DNA from: Streptomyces filipinensis
GTDB taxonomy: Bacteria; Actinomycetota; Actinomycetes; Streptomycetales; Streptomycetaceae
Length of the DNA: 64,000 nucleotides
Direction: 5' to 3'
Assembly: GCF_014649495.1 (NCBI RefSeq)
Contig: NZ_BMTD01000026.1
Span: 41,449-105,448 of the forward strand
The first letter of the stretch is position 1. The number at the start of each line of letters is the position of its first letter. The notes under the pieces were generated by a model, which saw nothing but the letters and a program-made list of their open reading frames with translations, made no database searches and was not told the DNA's origin. Shown here piece by piece: positions 52,401 through 59,586 of this stretch. Position numbers and translations under genes: made by a program.

Positions 52401-54175
52401 ATCACCCGCAGGTCGACGGGGCCGGCCGGCTCGATGATCTGCAGGGGCTCGCCGGCGCGGCTGATGTAGCGGGTGCGCAGGGACTCGTGGCGGGCCGAGA
52501 GCGCCTCCAGGGCCCGGCGCACCGTGTCCGGGGCGATGTCACCGGGCAGGCGCAGGAACAGGGGGACGATCCACTCCGCGCTGTCCGGGTTCATGGTGCT
52601 CAGCAGCCACACCCGTCGTTGCCCGAAGGACAGCGGGAGTGCCTCGTCACGGGCGACGGTCTCGATCAGCGCGCGGGCCGTCCCCGCGGTCCGCACCAGC
52701 TCGGCCTGCTGCTCCACCGTGACGGCCTGGTAGAGGTCCGCGAGGGCCACGTCCTTGCCGGTGGTCAGCCGGAGCTGTTCGGACAGCTTGGCCAGCAGCA
52801 GGGAGTAGCCGCCGAGCTGGAAGAAGTCGTCCGTGGCGCCGATGTCGTCGAGGTCGAGGAGCTCCGCCCACACCTCGGCCACGGCGCGCTCCTCGGGGGT
52901 GCGCGGCGCCACGTAGGGCGGGCGTTCGGAGTCGAGCAGCAGCAGGGGCTCCTCGTCCCACATCGGGTCGGCGTCGTCCTCGGCGCGGCCGAGGTGCTCC
53001 AGCGTCCCGTCGTTGCGCCAGCGGACGAGGGCGCCGGTGCGCAGCATCCGGCTTCCCGGCTCGCCGTCGGGGTCGGGCAGGAAACGCTCGGCGGTCGCGC
53101 CCGACCGGCCCGCCCACGCGCCGGACACGGCGACATGCAGTTCGCCGGGCAGGCCCGAGGGCAGGGGCTCGCCGAACTCGTCGAGCACGGCGACCCGCGT
53201 CCCGTCGAGCGGAGCTCCCAGCAGCGGTGCCTCGGCGCCGTGTCCGGGCTCTCCGTCGAGCAGGGTGACCGGGAGTCCGCACACGGCCTGGCCGTAACTG
53301 ATCGCCAGGCTCGCCGTGGTCACGGCGGAGAGCCGTCGGTACGTCTCCGCGTCCGTGCCGGGGTCCAGATCCGGTGCGTCGGAGCGCACCAGGCGCAGGG
53401 TGGGGCACTGCGGCCAGCCGGACAGTTCCGCCAGACCGGCGAGCAGGGGGTGGGGGACGGCCAGTACCGTGCCCTGGAACTCCGCCACCGCCGTCGGCAG
53501 CGCCGCGGCGGCCGGTGCGTCGCCGAGTGCCGGGAAGACCGCCGTGGCGCCGTTCACCAGGGTTGCCAGCAGCGCGCCGTAGACGGTGGCCTCGTCGAGG
53601 GGGGCCCCGAAGACGACCCGGTCGGACGGGGACAGGTCGTGCTGCCCCGCCAGCGCGGGGGCGTACGCGGCCAGGGTCCCCCAGTCGACCACCAGACCGG
53701 AATCGCTCGCTCCGTAGCTGATGAACGCGGGATCGGCGGCGTGGTTCGCCTGGTCCCCCGCCTCGTCCGGACACGACGCGATCTCCTCCCGCAACATGTC
53801 CAGGCACAGCACCTCGACGCCGCTCTCCGGGTCGGGGGCGCTCGTGCTCACGCTCAGCAGAAGGCTGATCCCCGCATCGCGCGTGATCGACGCGAGCCGC
53901 TCGCCGGGGAGGGAGCCCGGCAGGAGGACGAACGCGGCTCCCGTCTTCCAGACGCCGAGGAGGGCCACGATCAGGTCGGCGGCGGACGTCAGCCGCACAC
54001 CCACCGCCCTGCCCGGTCCAGCCCCGTGGCGCCTGAGGAAACAGGCCATTCGGCGGGCTTCCGTCTCGAATTCCCCATAGCTGATGTGACGACCGTCCGC
54101 TACGGCGGCAATGGCGGTCGGGGATTGCGTCGCATGCTGCGCGACGACGCGGTGCGGAAGCGTATGCCGGGTCAC
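49460..54175 (-). CDS. NRPS: decayed A* - PCP - C - A (predicted Asn) - PCP
   Basis: The 1571-residue synthetase starts with an adenylation-like region (about 1-430) with no A3 P-loop (ISYGASDSGLVVDWG in its place), a broken A5 (ISYGQAVCGLP) and no A8/A10 subdomain, so it should be inactive. Then come PCP1 (DFFQLGGYSLL, about 480), a C domain (HHIACDGW; about 525-950), a full A domain (about 970-1480; YTSGSTGKPKGV, EYGPTETSI, IKIRGYRIELGEIE-like, NGKLDRKALP) and PCP2 (FFEIGGHSIL). The A code by eye is D-L-T-K-V-G-E-I-G, matching asparagine best. There is no thioesterase. GTG 54175 with AGGAG five bases upstream is preferred to TTG 54196. Confidence 0.92.
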   Translation of the reverse strand: MTRHTLPHRVVAQHATQSPTAIAAVADGRHISYGEFETEARRMACFLRRHGAGPGRAVGVRLTSAADLIVALLGVWKTGAAFVLLPGSLPGERLASITRDAGISLLLSVSTSAPDPESGVEVLCLDMLREEIASCPDEAGDQANHAADPAFISYGASDSGLVVDWGTLAAYAPALAGQHDLSPSDRVVFGAPLDEATVYGALLATLVNGATAVFPALGDAPAAAALPTAVAEFQGTVLAVPHPLLAGLAELSGWPQCPTLRLVRSDAPDLDPGTDAETYRRLSAVTTASLAISYGQAVCGLPVTLLDGEPGHGAEAPLLGAPLDGTRVAVLDEFGEPLPSGLPGELHVAVSGAWAGRSGATAERFLPDPDGEPGSRMLRTGALVRWRNDGTLEHLGRAEDDADPMWDEEPLLLLDSERPPYVAPRTPEERAVAEVWAELLDLDDIGATDDFFQLGGYSLLLAKLSEQLRLTTGKDVALADLYQAVTVEQQAELVRTAGTARALIETVARDEALPLSFGQRRVWLLSTMNPDSAEWIVPLFLRLPGDIAPDTVRRALEALSARHESLRTRYISRAGEPLQIIEPAGPVDLRVIDGPTNLERLVREEFEAGFDLASGTLWRALLARRADQDGNAGQEQLLFLTVHHIACDGWSATVLEREFREICAAYHAGREPELDAPGVQYADYAVWQRKSRDKDSLTEDLAFWREELRGAVPAELPTDRPRPAERDPRGALVPVRIPAPLAEQVIGLGRRHEASPFMTLLTAFSALLARYSGQWDVSIGVPVAGRTLPETEPVVGFFINSLVLRCPLDPGLSFSDALDQVRETSLAAFAHQEVPFEHLVEELRPERDLSRTPLYQVAFNFNDVQVSGGMPGDGDFDLLLGNRQVSKTDLTLYLRTENDGALTGVVEYATALFERGTVERFASHFVQLLTAAVAAPASRLSTLDILPAEERGEGTGRWNDTRTEWDTSSALDVIEAQVAKTPEALALVAGQRRISYREMDRAANRIAHRLRSLGAGPDTLVGVCLHRGPELIESLLGVWKAGAAYVPIDPANPSERLNHVLADSGASILVSSSGLTELTRSFPGARLTVDQETEWLAEGADTPPSRSHDPERLAYVIYTSGSTGKPKGVMVTQHGLTNHLRWAARDLVVGEGGAPLFSSIAFDLPATNVYAPLMAGQPVHLLSDLDDLTGLGQALAASGPYSFIKLTPGHLDLLSHQLSPEQAAGLANVVLVAGEALPAKLANDWLELLGPGRLINEYGPTETSIGTTIHPVQGEQTTTVPLGSPLPNMTTHVLDDTGRPVPGGVIGELYIGGDGLARGYLDRPALTAERFVPNPFGGPGTRLYRTGDLVRRLPDGAIAFLGRVDDQVKIRGYRIELGEIEAALTDQPGVDRAAVVVQETQEGEKSLVAYLVGAADRQLDADAVRERVAEVLPAYMVPSAVAVLDALPLTPNGKLDRKALPSVDRSADRYEAPATPVEEHIAEIWSDILGRERISVQESFFEIGGHSILAIRMTSTLQDEFGIDLSLRTVFEHPTVRSLAAAVEDHIRAEIEQMSEDELREYDARTTHRPE

Positions 54176-54342
54176 AACGGCTCCTGAGGTCAACAACGTA
54201 GGGACAGTGCACTCGGGGATCAGCCCGACAACGGAGCGGCAGTCCGCGGCTCAGCACACCGAACCGTCGGCCTCATGGCCGGCGGAGGTTCAAACGAGGC
54301 ATGTCCGCACAGGCGTCGGTGATTCTCCGCTGCCGCATCGTC

Positions 54343-54374
54343 AGTGTGTGCGGGTGCTCTATATCGGCCCTATA
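54343..54374 (-). promoter_or_regulatory. SARP-type binding site and -10 of the NRPS-A-P450 operon
   Basis: Minus strand: TATAGGG (54374-54368), 4-base spacer, TATAGAG (54363-54357), 8-base spacer, CACACT (54348-54343). It has the same geometry as the site at 46404-46373. A start near 54336 would give a leader of about 160 bases before GTG 54175. Confidence 0.7.
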
Positions 54375-54480
54375 CGAGTGGGCACCCGCCGGTAAAGCAA
54401 TACGCCGATGCCCGGGAGATTCGGATTCTCCCGGGCATCGGCGCGGTGGGCGGGGGAAAGGAGCGGCGGCGCGGTGCCCC

Positions 54481-55236
54481 TCAGTGCACCTGGATTCCTC
54501 CGCTGTGGGTCTTGACCGTGATCTGGTGCGGGGCGTTCCGGTCGACCGGGAGCTGGACGTCGGGTGTGGAGTCGGAACTCGTGGCGTCGATGTAGTAGCG
54601 GGAGCCGTGCGGCACGCGCAGGTCGACGGCCCCGTCGCCGGTCGCGATGTTCACGTCGGTCGGAGCGCTCACGAAGCCGGCGTCGACCGCGCCCGCGCCG
54701 GTGGTCACGCTGGCGCGCGCGGAACGGCTGTCGGCCAGGGTCACCGCGCCGTCACCGGTGTGCAGGTTCAGGGGACCGGACGCGTTGTCCACGTCGATGG
54801 CGCCGCTGCCCGTGCGCAGATCGAGCCGCCCCTTCAGATCGCTGGCGGAGATCGCCGGGCCACCGGTGTCCGCCTTGACGGCCAGGTCCGCCGGCAGCTT
54901 GATGTGGAGCTGCACCGAGCAACCGCCGCCGGGGCACGTGCCGACGACGGACAGGCCCTGCCCGGACTGCTTCACCGAGACCTGGGGGGCGCTGTCGTCG
55001 TACCCTCCGGTGGCCTTGACCTCAAGGTGCGACGAATCGCCGGGGCTCAGGGAGACGCCCATACCGTCGGTGTGCACCTCCAGCAGTTTCCGGCCGCTCG
55101 CGTCGGCCTGCCAGGAGTGGGTGTAGGGGTGGTTCGGACGCAGCAGTTCGACGGTACCCCAGCCGGCGAGAGCAATGACCGCGACGAGAACGGCGAGACC
55201 ACCGTAAATGATTCCACGGCGCTTTTTCGATGCCAT
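54481..55236 (-). CDS. DUF4097-type membrane-anchored beta-helical protein
   Basis: The 251-residue protein has an N-terminal signal anchor (GIIYGGLAVLVAVIALAGWGTVELL) and an outer beta-solenoid (LDLRTGSGAIDVDNASGPLNLHTGDGAVTLAD ... DVNIATGDGAVDLRVPHGSRYY) ending SGGIQVH. It is a paralogue of the lipoprotein at 36279-37025; the two differ mainly in how they are anchored. ATG 55236 lies six bases after the response-regulator stop with GGGAG upstream, so it is the last gene of the kinase operon. DUF4097 proteins often accompany envelope-stress two-component systems and may be targets or co-sensors. Confidence 0.87.
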   Translation of the reverse strand: MASKKRRGIIYGGLAVLVAVIALAGWGTVELLRPNHPYTHSWQADASGRKLLEVHTDGMGVSLSPGDSSHLEVKATGGYDDSAPQVSVKQSGQGLSVVGTCPGGGCSVQLHIKLPADLAVKADTGGPAISASDLKGRLDLRTGSGAIDVDNASGPLNLHTGDGAVTLADSRSARASVTTGAGAVDAGFVSAPTDVNIATGDGAVDLRVPHGSRYYIDATSSDSTPDVQLPVDRNAPHQITVKTHSGGIQVH

Positions 55237-55242
55237 ACTTTG

Positions 55243-55887
55243 TCAAGCTCCCAGATAGCGTAGAACAGCGAGTACCCGGCGGTGGTCCCCCGCTTCGGGC
55301 TGCAAGCCGAATTTGGTGAAGATGCTGCGGATGTACTTTTCCACCGCAGCGGCACCGATGACCAGTTCGGTCGCGATGCCGGCGTTCGAGCGGCCCTGCG
55401 CCATCGCGTTGAGGACCTCCCGCTCACGGGGCGTCAGTGACGCCAGGGGATCCCTTTTCCGGCTGCGCGCCAGCAACTGCTTGACCACTTCGGGATCCAG
55501 CACGGTGTCACCGTCGTTGATGCGCTGCAACGCGGCCACGAATTCGGCGGCGTCGGACACCCTGTCCTTGAGCAGATAGCCGATGCCGTTGTCGTTGCTG
55601 TCGATCAGGTCGAAGGCGTACCGCTCCTCCACGTACTGCGACAGCACCAGCACACCGACGTCGGGCCACCGGCTGCGGATCACGAGCGCCGCCCGCAGTC
55701 CCTCGTCGATGAACGTGGGCGGCATACGGACGTCCACCACACAGACGTCGGGCTCGTGCTCGGCCACGGCACGCAACAGCGCTTCGCCGTCACCGACCGC
55801 GGCAACCACATCGATGTCCTCCTCCTCAAGAAGCAGGACGATTCCCTCGCGCAGCAGCGCGGAATCCTCGGCGATCACTACCCGCAT
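55243..55887 (-). CDS. NarL/LuxR-family response regulator
   Basis: The 214-residue regulator has a receiver (MRVVIAEDSALLREGIVLLLEE, phospho-Asp in VCVVDVRMPP, Lys in GYLLKDRV) and a LuxR-type HTH (LASLTPREREVLNAMAQGRSNAGIATELVIGAAAVEKYIRSIFTKFGL). It partners the kinase just upstream, whose 3' end it overlaps by 10 bases. The likely binding site is the repeated GGGTTATCCCTACC element found upstream of this operon and of the DUF4097 lipoprotein gene. Confidence 0.94.
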   Translation of the reverse strand: MRVVIAEDSALLREGIVLLLEEEDIDVVAAVGDGEALLRAVAEHEPDVCVVDVRMPPTFIDEGLRAALVIRSRWPDVGVLVLSQYVEERYAFDLIDSNDNGIGYLLKDRVSDAAEFVAALQRINDGDTVLDPEVVKQLLARSRKRDPLASLTPREREVLNAMAQGRSNAGIATELVIGAAAVEKYIRSIFTKFGLQPEAGDHRRVLAVLRYLGA

Positions 55888-57203
55888 GGAATCTCCACCT
55901 CGATCACGGTCGGTCCACCGACGGGGCTGTCGACGCGCAGCCGGCCGTCCACTCCTGAGATCCGGCCCTCCAGGCCGGAAAGGCCGCTGCCGCGGGCGGG
56001 ATCCGCTCCGCCCCGCCCGTCGTCGCCGATCGTCATGGTGAGCAGGTCACCCTCCCGTTTGATCTCCACCCAGGCACGGCTGGCCCCGGCGTGCTTGGCC
56101 ACGTTGGTCAGCGCCTCCGTCACCGTGAAGTACGCGACGGCCTCGACGGTGGCCGAGGGCCGCGGTTCGGCGTCGACATCGAGTCGCACGGGTACGGGCG
56201 CCAGGGCGATGACGGCGGAGAGCGCCGCTTCCAGACCCCGGTCGGTGAGCACCGGCGGGTGCAGGCCGCGCGCCAGGTTCCGCAGTTCCGTGATGGTGTA
56301 CAGCGTCTCGCGGCGGACGTCCTCCACCAGCTTGCCGGTCACCTCGTCCCCCGACTTCCTGAGCCGGGAACTGGCCCGGCCCAGCGTCATGGACATGGCC
56401 ACCAGTCGTTGTTGCGCGCCGTCGTGGAGGTCACGTTCGATGCGTCGGCGTTCCGCCTCGGCCGCGTCGACGACCCGGGCCCGGCTCGCGGTCAGGTCCT
56501 GGACGCGCTGCCGCAGTTCCATGCCCGCGGGCCGCGACAGGAGGGTGCGCCCGAGGAAGCTGTCGAGGGCCATGAGGGGCCTGACCAGCAACGGCGAGAG
56601 CACCGCGCCGAAGAGCAGCGCCAGGCCCGCTACCAGCAGCATCGACGGCAGGCCGGCCAGCACCCACGGCCCGATCTGCACCTGCCCTCGGGGCAGGAGC
56701 TGGTAGTAGGCCGGCAGCAGCACCAGCATCAGCGGCACCGCCCAGACCAGCGCCACACCCACGGTGGTCACCGTCGACACCCCGATCAGCAGGGTGAAGT
56801 AGGTGACCAGCCGCCAGGTGCAACGGCTGCGCAGAAGCCCGGTGACGGACGCCAACGACCGCCACGACCACGGCGGTTGCGGCGGTTCGGAGATCCTCGC
56901 CCCGCAGGTGATGGCGAAGCGCATGCGTTCCAGGGCCGCGAGCTGGTAGAGGGCCCACCCGGCGGCCACGGTGACGGGCAGCCCCACCAGTCCGAAGGGC
57001 ACCGCGCACAGCCCCGTCCCCAGGACCGTGAGCACGGCCAGGCCGGCCATGGCCATGACGCCGTCCAAGGCCAGGTGGGCGCAGACACGCCACAGAGCCG
57101 ACGACGCCAGTGCCCGTAACGGGTTACGGGGCACCGTCACATCCGGCGTCCCGGTGCCGGCACCGTCGCCGTCCTGAACCTTCTGAGCAGTGTTTCCGGT
57201 CAA
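55878..57203 (-). CDS. Sensor histidine kinase (HisKA_3 type, membrane-embedded sensor)
   Basis: The 441-residue kinase has about four or more membrane segments in residues 35-215 with almost no extracellular loop, as in intramembrane-sensing kinases. The dimerisation/phospho-acceptor helix is RRIERDLHDGAQQRLVAMSMTLG, and the ATPase has EALTNVAKHAG (N-box) and IGDDGRGGADPARGSGLSGLEGR (G-boxes). A membrane-embedded sensor suits detection of a membrane-active product. Codon 29 is TTA (57119-57117), so translation may need bldA. TTG 57203 is assumed as start; the exact start is uncertain. Confidence 0.9.
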   Translation of the reverse strand: MTGNTAQKVQDGDGAGTGTPDVTVPRNPLRALASSALWRVCAHLALDGVMAMAGLAVLTVLGTGLCAVPFGLVGLPVTVAAGWALYQLAALERMRFAITCGARISEPPQPPWSWRSLASVTGLLRSRCTWRLVTYFTLLIGVSTVTTVGVALVWAVPLMLVLLPAYYQLLPRGQVQIGPWVLAGLPSMLLVAGLALLFGAVLSPLLVRPLMALDSFLGRTLLSRPAGMELRQRVQDLTASRARVVDAAEAERRRIERDLHDGAQQRLVAMSMTLGRASSRLRKSGDEVTGKLVEDVRRETLYTITELRNLARGLHPPVLTDRGLEAALSAVIALAPVPVRLDVDAEPRPSATVEAVAYFTVTEALTNVAKHAGASRAWVEIKREGDLLTMTIGDDGRGGADPARGSGLSGLEGRISGVDGRLRVDSPVGGPTVIEVEIPCG

Positions 57204-57275
57204 CTCATCGCCCGACTCTCGTTCCGTGAGAGCTGGAGGAGGTGTCCACCTGTCTCACGCCGTTCCGTCGACAGG

Positions 57276-57341
57276 ACCGTAGCCGAGCCGATGCGGGCAG
57301 GTCAGCGAGGAGATCCGACGGATGAGGGGTAGGGATAACCC
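57276..57341 (-). promoter_or_regulatory. Promoter and 14-bp operator of the kinase operon
   Basis: Minus strand: GGGTTATCCCTACC (57341-57328), exactly 43 bases, then GGCTACGGT with -10 TACGGT (57281-57276) and a CTGACC -35-like hexamer 18 bases before it. The 14-mer and the 43-base gap are identical to those at 37207-37142. Placement well upstream of the -35 fits an activator. Confidence 0.75.
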
Positions 57342-57402
57342 GCCCAAGGGCTCGTGGGTTCACGTGGCCGACCGCGGGCGTTCGGAGCGGCACAGTGGAG
57401 GT

Positions 57403-57717
57403 ATGACAGAGCGACAACTGACCGTGGGCAGCCAGTCGGCAGGACTCGACGAGCACGAGGTCGACCAGTTCCTCGTCCGCTACGGCGACACCATCGACGA
57501 CCGCATCGGTGAGATCCTCGACGAGCTCCTTGAGGAACGGATGCGGCAGCATCAGCGCGTCCCCGTCCTGCCCTTGACGACCACGGTAGTCGCCGCCACT
57601 GTCATCTCCCTGATCCTTACGTGGTACAGCCCCTTGGCCGTCGCGGTCGTGTGGTGCGCGACCGCGGTGATCTGTGTGTCACTGACACACGCCGCTCGGC
57701 TGTCCAAGCCTCGGTAG
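57403..57717 (+). CDS. Small hypothetical membrane protein
   Basis: The 104-residue protein has an acidic N-terminal half (DEHEVDQFLVRYGDTIDDRIGEILDELLEERMRQHQ, probably coiled) followed by two tight membrane helices (TTTVVAATVISLILTW and LAVAVVWCATAVICVSL). ATG 57403 has a GGAGGT element. It is divergent from the kinase operon and converges on the SARP gene with a 39-base overlap of coding ends. No family recognised; location suggests a regulatory or immunity accessory. Confidence 0.72.
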   Translation: MTERQLTVGSQSAGLDEHEVDQFLVRYGDTIDDRIGEILDELLEERMRQHQRVPVLPLTTTVVAATVISLILTWYSPLAVAVVWCATAVICVSLTHAARLSKPR

Positions 57718-59586
57718 TCGCACCGGGCTGGCCGCCAGCATGGTGACGGCGCGGCTCCACGACCGCGGCAGCGGGGTCAGGTGTAACGCCGCGGGAGTCT
57801 CCTCGACTATCTCGGCCGCCAAGAGATACAGCAGATCGTGGAGCCGGTAGAGCAGTCGCTCCTTGTGGTCCACGCCCGTGACGTTGAGAAGCCCCACGTC
57901 GACCAGGGCCTCCATCATCCGCTCGGCGCTTTCCACCGGCATCCGCAATCTGGCCGCGATCTCCTCGGGAGAGACCGCTCCTCGTCCCGTGGGCGCCAGA
58001 TGGCACAGGAAGTCGCGGATTTCCGACGGCAGTCGGTTCACGGACAGATACAGACTCCGCCGTACATCGAGATCCCCCACATGCAACTCGTCGAGCGTGG
58101 TGCGGGGATTGCTCAGCCGGGCCACGAGCCGGGATGCGGACCATTGCGGCCTGGCCGCGAGGCGGGTTCCCACGATCCGCAGGGCCAGGGGCAGACCGGC
58201 GCAATGGGCGATGATTTTCTCTGTCTCGCCCGAGGTGCCGCTTATCCGCCTGTCGCCCGCCACCTTCGAGAGCAGCAGGAATGCATCGACATCGTCCATG
58301 GGATTCACCACGAGGGTGTTCGCCTCGGCGACACTGGCTATTCGGGTGCGCCCGGTGATGAGCACGGTGGGTTCCGCCGTGTTGGGCAGAAGCGGCTCCA
58401 GCTGCAGATCGCCGACAGCGTTGTCGAGGAAGACGAGGACCCGCTTGCCGAAGGTGGCGGCACGGAACAGCCGCACCAGGTCGTCCTGGCTCTCCCGGCA
58501 CGCATCCGGCCGTTCACCGAGCGCCCGCAGGAGGGCGACCAGGATTTCCTTGGTCTCCTTGGGCTCGCCGTCCGCATCGCAGAGATTGACGTATATCTGC
58601 CCGTCCGGGAAGGCCTCGCGCATGTCGTGGGCGGCCTGCAGGGCGAGTGCCGTCTTGCCGACTCCGCCCATGCCGACCACCAGGAAGCGACGCGACGGGG
58701 CGTGCCCGATACGGTCGTCCGCCGGCCGCAGAAGACCGCAGAGGTTTTTCAGCAGTTCCTTCCTGCCGACGAAGTCCGGAAGGGCCGGCGGGAGACTGAC
58801 CGGCGCCCCCGTGCGGACGACCGGCTGTACGTCGGCCTCGCGTTGCGGCGACGCGTCGAGGTCGCCGTTGAGCACCGCCTGGTACGCGTCCGTGAGCGTC
58901 GACGAGGGATCGATCCCCAGCTCGTCGGAGAGCACCTGGCGGCCCTCGTAGTAGACGTGCAGCGCATCGGCCTGCCGACCGCACCGGTACAGCGCGGTCA
59001 TGAGATGGGCCCGCAGCCGTTCCCGTACCGGGTATGCGGCGACGAGGCCGGTGAGTTCCGCGATGAGTTCCTGGTGCATGCCGAGGGCCAGGTCAGCCTC
59101 TATGCGCTGCTCCAGTACGGTGGCCCAGGCCTCCTCCAGCTGCGGCACGTACGCCTGCGCCAGCTGGGGTGTGACATTGGCCAGCGCGCCGCCGCTCCAC
59201 AGTGCGAGGGCCTCGCGCAGGGTCTGGGCCGCCTCCATGTGGCGCCCCTCTTCCAAGGCGGTCCCGCCGCAGCGCCCCAGGCGGTCGAACTCGGCCACGT
59301 CGACGCGGGCATCGCGGACGTCCAGCAGGTAGCCAGGCTGGCGGCGGATGAACTCCACCTCCGCGCCCAGCCTCTTGCGCAGCCGAGATATATAGGTGTA
59401 GATCTGCGCATTCACGGTCTTGGGCGGGTTCCATCCCCACAGAAGTGAGATGAGACGCTCGTCCGAGACCACTTTTCCCCGAGCCAGCAGCAGAGCCGCC
59501 AGCAAGGTGTTCTCCTTGGCTCCGGATAATTCTATTGGCTTTCCGCCCCTCTTGACTCCAACGGAACCAAGCAGCTGGAAATCCAT
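57679..59586 (-). CDS. SARP-family pathway activator (wHTH-BTAD-NB-ARC)
   Basis: The 635-residue regulator has an OmpR-like DNA-binding domain (MDFQLLGSVGVKRGGKPIEL to EFIRRQPGYLLDV, about 1-95), a BTAD domain (about 100-245; LRAHLMTALYRCGRQADALHVYYEGRQVLSDELG) and an NB-ARC ATPase (Walker A VVGMGGVGKTAL; Walker B KRVLVFLDNA). It ends after a winged-helix part and lacks the TPR repeats of full-length AfsR. TTA codons occur at residue 20 (59529-59527) and residue 601 (57786-57784), so its translation should depend on bldA. It is the likely activator of the heptamer-repeat promoters at 46.4 and 54.3 kb. ATG 59586 follows GGGGGAAG. Confidence 0.93.
   Translation of the reverse strand: MDFQLLGSVGVKRGGKPIELSGAKENTLLAALLLARGKVVSDERLISLLWGWNPPKTVNAQIYTYISRLRKRLGAEVEFIRRQPGYLLDVRDARVDVAEFDRLGRCGGTALEEGRHMEAAQTLREALALWSGGALANVTPQLAQAYVPQLEEAWATVLEQRIEADLALGMHQELIAELTGLVAAYPVRERLRAHLMTALYRCGRQADALHVYYEGRQVLSDELGIDPSSTLTDAYQAVLNGDLDASPQREADVQPVVRTGAPVSLPPALPDFVGRKELLKNLCGLLRPADDRIGHAPSRRFLVVGMGGVGKTALALQAAHDMREAFPDGQIYVNLCDADGEPKETKEILVALLRALGERPDACRESQDDLVRLFRAATFGKRVLVFLDNAVGDLQLEPLLPNTAEPTVLITGRTRIASVAEANTLVVNPMDDVDAFLLLSKVAGDRRISGTSGETEKIIAHCAGLPLALRIVGTRLAARPQWSASRLVARLSNPRTTLDELHVGDLDVRRSLYLSVNRLPSEIRDFLCHLAPTGRGAVSPEEIAARLRMPVESAERMMEALVDVGLLNVTGVDHKERLLYRLHDLLYLLAAEIVEETPAALHLTPLPRSWSRAVTMLAASPVRLPRLGQPSGVCQ

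Noticed and set aside
50366..54187. Plus-strand open frame of 1273 codons opposite the NRPS
   Set aside because: High-GC codon bias leaves one antisense frame open. The minus strand carries unmistakable NRPS motifs, and the antisense translation is low-complexity Gly/Arg/Val.
54190..54203. ACGTAGGGACAGT upstream of the NRPS as a response-regulator site
   Set aside because: Only the TAGGGA core matches. It lies within the ribosome-site region, not at promoter distance.
57118..57134. CCGTAACGGGTTACGGGG dyad as an operator
   Set aside because: It lies inside the kinase coding region near residue 29 and is explained by the Arg-Asn-Pro-Leu-Arg codons.
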